Source of the DNA: Cyclina sinensis
Taxonomy: Eukaryota > Mollusca > Bivalvia > Venerida > Veneridae
Assembly (NCBI GenBank): GCA_012932295.1
Contig: JAAONU010000123.1
Span: 2,356,001 to 2,420,000, forward strand
Direction: 5' to 3'
DNA length: 64,000 nt
Below, one piece after another: positions 59,406-64,000 of this stretch. The notes under the pieces are model-generated. The model saw only the letters and a list, made by a program, of their open reading frames with translations. It searched no databases and was not told where the DNA came from. The position numbers were made by a program, and so were the translations under genes. How positions within the stretch are numbered: position 1 is the first letter of the stretch; every line of letters starts with the position of its first letter.

Positions 59406-59866
59406 GTTTGCATCCGGCCCATATATCTCTGGACGGCAATGTTTATGGTTCAACCGATTTACGTGATCTTACTCCAAACGATATTGAGAAACACCGGTTA
59501 ATTAAAATAAGCAAGACCTCAGGATTGACAGTAGGCAACCTTAGTTTTCAAAATGGAAATGTAACTAATGACTACACGGTTGTAAAAGAGGGACCAAATT
59601 ACACATTCACTCAAATTCTGACGTACAAAAAACAGCTTCTTGTGGTCCAGATGGGTGAGAAAAACTTCGCAAAAGAAGAAGACGTTGGAGCAGCAGTCTA
59701 CCTCGTTGACAATTCAAACAAGCTACATTTAATAGGCATGATATGTGGAATCAGAGAAAGTAACCAAGGCGTTCTTGTTACCCCGATTCAGGATATTATG
59801 AGTCATCTTGAACGCCAGTTGAAAAAGACGCTTGAAATTGTAATGTTCAATTCAGCAAGTGTAAAG
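59406..59866 (+). CDS. Pseudoprotease-Roc-COR-Death protein, exon 3: trypsin-like domain, C-terminal half
   Basis: The exon runs from acceptor GTGTTTCAG to donor GTATAAAC, completing Gly162 with exon 2 and ending in phase 0. It encodes residues 162-315, the second barrel of the trypsin-like domain. The nucleophile loop reads KEEDVGAAVYLVD: Asp254-Val255-Gly256 stands where active members have Asp-Ser-Gly, so the catalytic Ser is replaced by Val. The following HLIGMICGIRE and GVLVTPIQDIMSHLE match the closing strand and C-terminal helix of this fold. I infer a binding or sensor role rather than proteolysis. His92 and Asp133 are retained in exon 2. Confidence 0.8.
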
Positions 59867-60234
59867 GTATAAACAGTATTATGGTTTTGTGCAAAAACTT
59901 GTAAGTTCTAGATGAATAACAGTAGAAAATATTAAACAAGATAAAGGTTATATAGTAAGAAAATTTAGATACATGTACTTTTTTTCCAGACACTGCATTT
60001 TCAACTGATATCGTACAGAATTTTGAAGCAACGATTCCCGGTCAATTGCCAATTAATGTAAAACGACATTAATATTTTTTCCTTTGCAGGAATCTTTGTT
60101 TTGAAAAAATTCTGCTGATCATTCTTTGTGATTCTAAGTATAGAAGTAATATCAATTTTGTAGTTTTCAATTAAGAAACTTAAAGAACACACAGATCATA
60201 GAGTATGTCATGTTTTGATCTGTTCTATTTTCAG

Positions 60235-62604
60235 GCCTATGATAATGACTTGTTTACAAGGGCGTTGAAAGAGGGTGAAGAACAGGATAGGCACCTTCGT
60301 GTCAATATTATTGGATTTTATGCCCAAGGAAAGACTACATTGACAAGAAGACTTTTTAGCGAATCACTAAGAGACATTGAGAGCACTGATGGCATTGATG
60401 TTCATGTAAGACGGTGTAAAATCAAAGAAAACAGTTGGGAGAAGTGTGAAACAGAGCAAGAGTTTGCTGAACTGACACATCGCCTTGTATCTGTTGCCAG
60501 GGAAGTTGAAACAAAGCAGTCTACCTCAGGTTCTACTGTGGATGAAGGTTATGGTGATGATGTATTAGATTTAACAAAAGAGGATGAAATAGCCGTGGAC
60601 ACTTTTGTTGTCAAGGACATTTATAACAGGAAAAGTACGTTTAAGAACGAACAAAACGAAGAAACAAGTGTTTTCTACGGTAGTGAAACGTCAGCTCAAA
60701 GTAAGGAAGAAACAGAAACATCTGTAAAGAATCAACAGCTATTTCGCCACTTTTCAGAAGAACTAAACGAGGGAGATCGAGTGACTGATAATGAGTTGAT
60801 CGCTACTATTTGGGATTTTGGTGGTCAGTTCGTGTATTATGCAACTCATCAGATATTTCACTCAAGAGATGCTGTTTACCTTTTGGTTTTTGACTTGAGA
60901 AAAGGGCTTGAAAATGTGCTTGAAGATTATGATTATCCCGACAGACAAGAAAAGATGAAGACAAGTTTAATGTTTTGGGTGAACTCGATAAATGCATTTG
61001 TTGGGACAGATGATGGTACAAAGCCGAAAATAATCCTGGTAGGAACACACAAAGATAAATTCAATGGTAACATTGAAGCTAAATTTAAGGAGGTAAAGGA
61101 TCTGTTCGCTGGTACAGGGGTTAGAAACCATATATATGAACGAACATTTGCCGTGGCTAGTGTAGATATGAATGACATTGTCATAAATGATCTACGACAA
61201 ACGATCTACAAAATAGGTGAAGAGACGGCATCTGGCCGACGAATCCCAGCCAAATGGATTCCTTTAGAAATGTCACTGCTTGAAAAAAGACAAAGAAACA
61301 TCATAACCTTTCAAGCGGTGATTGAGATGGATGCTAAAAATGATTATCCAATCAAAAACGAGGAGGAAATAAAGGCTTTCCTAAAATACCACCACGAGAA
61401 AGGAACGCTTGTCTTCTTTGATGAGGATGAATTGAGAAATCATGTGATCTTAAGTCCTCAGTTTCTTGTTGATGCATTTAGATGTATCATAACATCAAAA
61501 ACCATTTGTGACGGCAGCGACAGGCTACATCGTCTTTGGAAGAAGATGACAAATATGGCTGTTTTAGAAAAAGAGATTATAGATGCTGTGTGGAGTGAAG
61601 ATAAAAACGCTGACTTTTTCAGACTCTATGATATTTTGTTAAACTTTCTGAAACGGCACAGAATTTTAGCAGAACTTCTTCAAATAGATGAAAACTCAGG
61701 AAAATTAATCGGTCTTGGAAAATACATGATACCAAGTTTCCTGAAAAACAATTGTAGTGATGAAACTGCTGACAGTTTTCTGTTTGAAAAAAGCTATTCC
61801 AGTAATTTACTAGGATTATGCTTAGAAAACAACACAGTCTTGGCTACTGTGTATGAAAGGATTACAGCTGCAGCTCTTGGTAGGTGGCCGCCGATTAAGT
61901 TTGAAGATCAGTACCTGGTTTTTCAAAACGTTGGGTATTACAGACTTGACAGGCAGCATGCTGGAAAAATCACAAAAAAAGATGGTGAAGGTATTGAACT
62001 AATGGTGATCGTCGTGTGTCCGTCAGGAGAAGACATTGCGGTCGTTTCCGATCGTTTTCGGAGGTACGTGGAAATGGTTATAGACCAAGAGTTTTCAAAA
62101 CTACACAGAGATAATAGGGAACAACTTTATAGACATTACATAAAATGTAATCACCCAGATCACGGCGGAAAGGGAAGTAAGGAATCTCATAGTTTAGAAA
62201 ATATAAGGAAGGAAATCCAAGTATGTTGTCCTGACTACAAGAACCATCCTATTGATGTTAAAACAACTGTTGAAGAATGGTTTCAAGAGACAAAAATATC
62301 ACTCGAGCAAGAAAGCACAGTAAGGCTTGTTACCGAAATGGACTTAATCAAAATTGCTCAAGCCATTGGCATGAACTGGGAACTGCTAGGAATCGCATTA
62401 GGCCTGTCTTCCGATAAAATAGAACGCATCAGACAGAACAACCGTGACTCGGGGACGGCAACAGTTATCTTCTACATGCTGAAAGAATGGAGGAATCAAA
62501 ATCCAAAACACGCTGACCAGAAACTGTTAATGAAAGCAATGAGAGAAACACATACCCTGTCAGTAAACTGGGACAGAATCAGGAATTTTCTCGATAATTT
62601 CTGA
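60235..62604 (+). CDS. Pseudoprotease-Roc-COR-Death protein, exon 4: Roc GTPase, COR and Death domains
   Basis: After acceptor TTCTATTTTCAG, a single exon encodes residues 316-1104 and the stop. Roc domain: P-loop GFYAQGKTT at 342-350, switch II/Walker B WDFGGQ ending at 513, LLVFDLRKG, and guanine-specificity THKD at 586-589. Between the P-loop and switch II is a long acidic, Ser/Glu-rich insert (roughly 385-495), probably disordered. The COR domain follows from about 656 (IPLEMSLLEKR, HHEKGTLVFFDED, HVILSPQFLVDAFRC). A C-terminal COR-like part has a Cys/His cluster (KCNHPDHG ... CCPDYKNHP). The Death domain occupies about 1017-1104 (IAQAIGMNWELLGIALGLSS, KIERIRQNN, MLKEW). There is no kinase and no LRR or ankyrin repeat, unlike LRRK and DAPK1. 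Roc-COR proteins act as GTP-regulated dimers and Death domains recruit partners, so an immune or apoptotic scaffold is likely. Confidence 0.92.
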   Translation, partial: AYDNDLFTRALKEGEEQDRHLRVNIIGFYAQGKTTLTRRLFSESLRDIESTDGIDVHVRRCKIKENSWEKCETEQEFAELTHRLVSVAREVETKQSTSGSTVDEGYGDDVLDLTKEDEIAVDTFVVKDIYNRKSTFKNEQNEETSVFYGSETSAQSKEETETSVKNQQLFRHFSEELNEGDRVTDNELIATIWDFGGQFVYYATHQIFHSRDAVYLLVFDLRKGLENVLEDYDYPDRQEKMKTSLMFWVNSINAFVGTDDGTKPKIILVGTHKDKFNGNIEAKFKEVKDLFAGTGVRNHIYERTFAVASVDMNDIVINDLRQTIYKIGEETASGRRIPAKWIPLEMSLLEKRQRNIITFQAVIEMDAKNDYPIKNEEEIKAFLKYHHEKGTLVFFDEDELRNHVILSPQFLVDAFRCIITSKTICDGSDRLHRLWKKMTNMAVLEKEIIDAVWSEDKNADFFRLYDILLNFLKRHRILAELLQIDENSGKLIGLGKYMIPSFLKNNCSDETADSFLFEKSYSSNLLGLCLENNTVLATVYERITAAALGRWPPIKFEDQYLVFQNVGYYRLDRQHAGKITKKDGEGIELMVIVVCPSGEDIAVVSDRFRRYVEMVIDQEFSKLHRDNREQLYRHYIKCNHPDHGGKGSKESHSLENIRKEIQVCCPDYKNHPIDVKTTVEEWFQETKISLEQESTVRLVTEMDLIKIAQAIGMNWELLGIALGLSSDKIERIRQNNRDSGTATVIFYMLKEWRNQNPKHADQKLLMKAMRETHTLSVNWDRIRNFLDNF

Positions 62605-62800
62605 GTGTGTATTCGTTCACGTGGAAACATTCGTCTCAGGGATTGGTCTTAGGATCAGGAATTTTCTCGATAATTTCTGAGTGTGTATTCGTTCACGTGG
62701 AAACATTCGTCTCAGGGATTGGTTCAGGAATTTTCTCGATAATTTCTGAGTGTGTATTCGTTCACGTGACGTGGATACATTCGTCTCAGGGATTGGTCTT
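62577..62800 (+). repeat. Triplicated 3' end of the Roc-COR-Death gene
   Basis: The last codons, stop and start of the 3' UTR (AGGAATTTTCTCGATAATTT, CTGAGTGTGTATTCGTTCAC) occur three times, from 62581, 62657 and 62726 (units ~76 and ~69 bp). The third copy has an extra ACGTG (CACGTGACGTGG). Only the first copy is in frame with the gene. Confidence 0.95.
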
Positions 62801-62804
62801 ATAC

Positions 62805-64000
62805 GCCTTTATAAACATGTTCTCAAAGACCAGTCATTAAAACAAACGTATTTTAGTTTATAATGATGTTTTCTGCACTGTCGTGTGCAACATTGTATTT
62901 CATCACTACTGGTTTCATTTTTGTAATATATAAAGTGTTTTTTCAACATTATTAACAAAGAAGTCTTCGAATCTTTGTGAGTAAAGAAATATTAATTTGC
63001 TAAAGAGGGTCCATCTAAAAAAATATATTCACAGTATTTTTCTTTGCGTGAATCTCTGAAGCCATAGCTTTTTGAAAATCGATTTAACACTGGTGTGTTA
63101 GTAAAGCATATCGTTGAAATCCGTATTTAGGTCTTACACTGTAGGCAACTTCAATTTTTATCTGTAAGGTATTTATTTTGAGTTTCTTGAAAATACCAAA
63201 CATAATTCATAATATCTTGTTATGAAGCACACTATGAAAGAAATTTTGCTTTATTATAATCAGAATATTAGCAATATTACTTTTTGTTTGTTTTTCGAAA
63301 ACGTACACGCATTTTGTTTAGCTTTGTAGATTTTGTTACAATGTTTAACGTGAATAAACAACAATTTTCAAGATTCAGAGCGAGCTAAATGACTGCACAT
63401 TTTATTACCTCACTTTTTGCATTTATGCACTTTATTAGCATGAATGCACAATTGAAATTATGCAACTTCAATTTTCTTTATAAACTTCAGATTTATCTAG
63501 AAAGACATGTTTCATTAGTTTTGCATGTTTTGAAATGCGCTATTAGATGTTGTACAAACATGTGTCAAAGCACGAAATTATAGCCTCTTGGTGATCCGAG
63601 AGATGTAAACGTCAGTTCGATCATTATTTTTGACGTATAGCAACGTACCAAAACATGAAAACATTGAACCTTTGTGTTTAAGTTGAAAATCAGCATTTAT
63701 CAACCACTGAATATGAAAGAAATTTGCCTCAGAGTAAAGCTTTATGTTAGATAATATATATGCTACATTTCCAAATGCCAGTACTCTCGGTTTCTGCAAA
63801 ACAATTTTAAAGACTTGTATCAAACAATGTAAACCTTGCTACCCTAGGGTGAATGTAAACAATTTAAATGTCAACAATGTCAACATTGCTTCCCTCGGGG
63901 TGAAGCTAATAAAGCTTTCAGATTTATCCCTCAGGATAAAGTTTGGACAACCCCCGATAGTGTTCCATAAGACAACACTTTAAATCAATTTGTAGAGTTT
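62805..64000 (+). other. 3' flank; possible poly(A) signals, nothing else seen
   Basis: ATTAAA at about 62836 and AATAAA at 63353 (GTGAATAAACAAC) are possible poly(A) signals for the Roc-COR-Death gene. GTTTTGTTTGTTTTT-like T/G-rich DNA lies nearby. Short frames up to 81 codons in this region have no recognisable domain. Near 63836-63900 CTTGCTACCCTAGGGTGAA and TTGCTTCCCTCGGGGTGAAG are two related words. Confidence 0.5.

Noticed and set aside
60205..60234. ATG at 60205 as the start of the Roc-COR-Death protein
   Set aside because: The ten codons before 60235 include the polypyrimidine tract and TTTTCAG acceptor. Exon 3 ends in phase 0 at a GT donor and joins at 60235, so this ATG is intronic.

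Overview
The window looks like nuclear DNA of a metazoan, most likely a bivalve mollusc. It is AT-rich, coding sequence is sparse and split by long introns with GT/AG borders, and much of the rest consists of interspersed elements with tandemly repeated cores (monomers near 145-165 bp) and terminal motifs such as GCTCACCTG. This repeat style, tRNA-derived SINEs, and a Roc-COR-Death protein point to a bivalve. The assignment is inference. Nothing prokaryotic (operons, RBS, CRISPR) is present.

Two genes are well supported. (1) On the minus strand, 14657 to about 22518 (perhaps to 28119 or 29726), is an orthologue of the RING-finger E3 ligase RNF180 (Rines). Five exons have matching phases: two N-terminal conserved exons, a Ser/Asn/Thr-rich linker exon, a C3HC4 RING exon, and a C-terminal exon with several hydrophobic segments. 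A likely further N-terminal exon at about 27992-28119 appears to carry a 1-nt deletion in a C run. (2) On the plus strand, 42703-62604, is a four-exon gene whose phases all match and which I assembled as a 1104-residue protein. It has a basic N-terminus, a trypsin-like (PA-clan) domain whose nucleophile position is Val, a Roc GTPase domain, a COR domain and a C-terminal Death domain. This pseudoprotease-Roc-COR-Death architecture is the most interesting item here and suggests an innate-immune or cell-death regulator.

Layout: 0-14 kb is gene-poor, with a decayed LINE reverse transcriptase (about 2.5-4.3 kb, minus), a possible decayed coding fragment (6.2-6.5 kb, minus), a 2-copy tandem repeat (6.8-7.15 kb) and a 42-48 bp minisatellite (11.7-12.5 kb). 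14.6-30 kb is the RNF180 locus, whose introns hold a TIR transposon (17.8-19.0 kb), SINEs, a palindromic mini-element (21.4-21.5 kb) and nested tandem-core elements (22.6-27.0 kb). 28.9-41 kb holds inverted-repeat elements, SINEs, an 18-copy tandem-core element (34.8-37.4 kb) and a Tc1/mariner fossil (38.2-39.5 kb). 42.7-62.8 kb is the Roc-COR-Death gene. Its intron 1 carries a 5.4 kb satellite-like array with a ~580-bp higher-order repeat. Its 9.4 kb intron 2 carries nested elements, an inverted AGC-rich minisatellite and a 791-bp foldback. The 3' end of the gene, including its stop codon, is triplicated in tandem. The last 1.2 kb shows nothing beyond possible poly(A) signals.

The two genes are on opposite strands and nothing in the sequence links them functionally.
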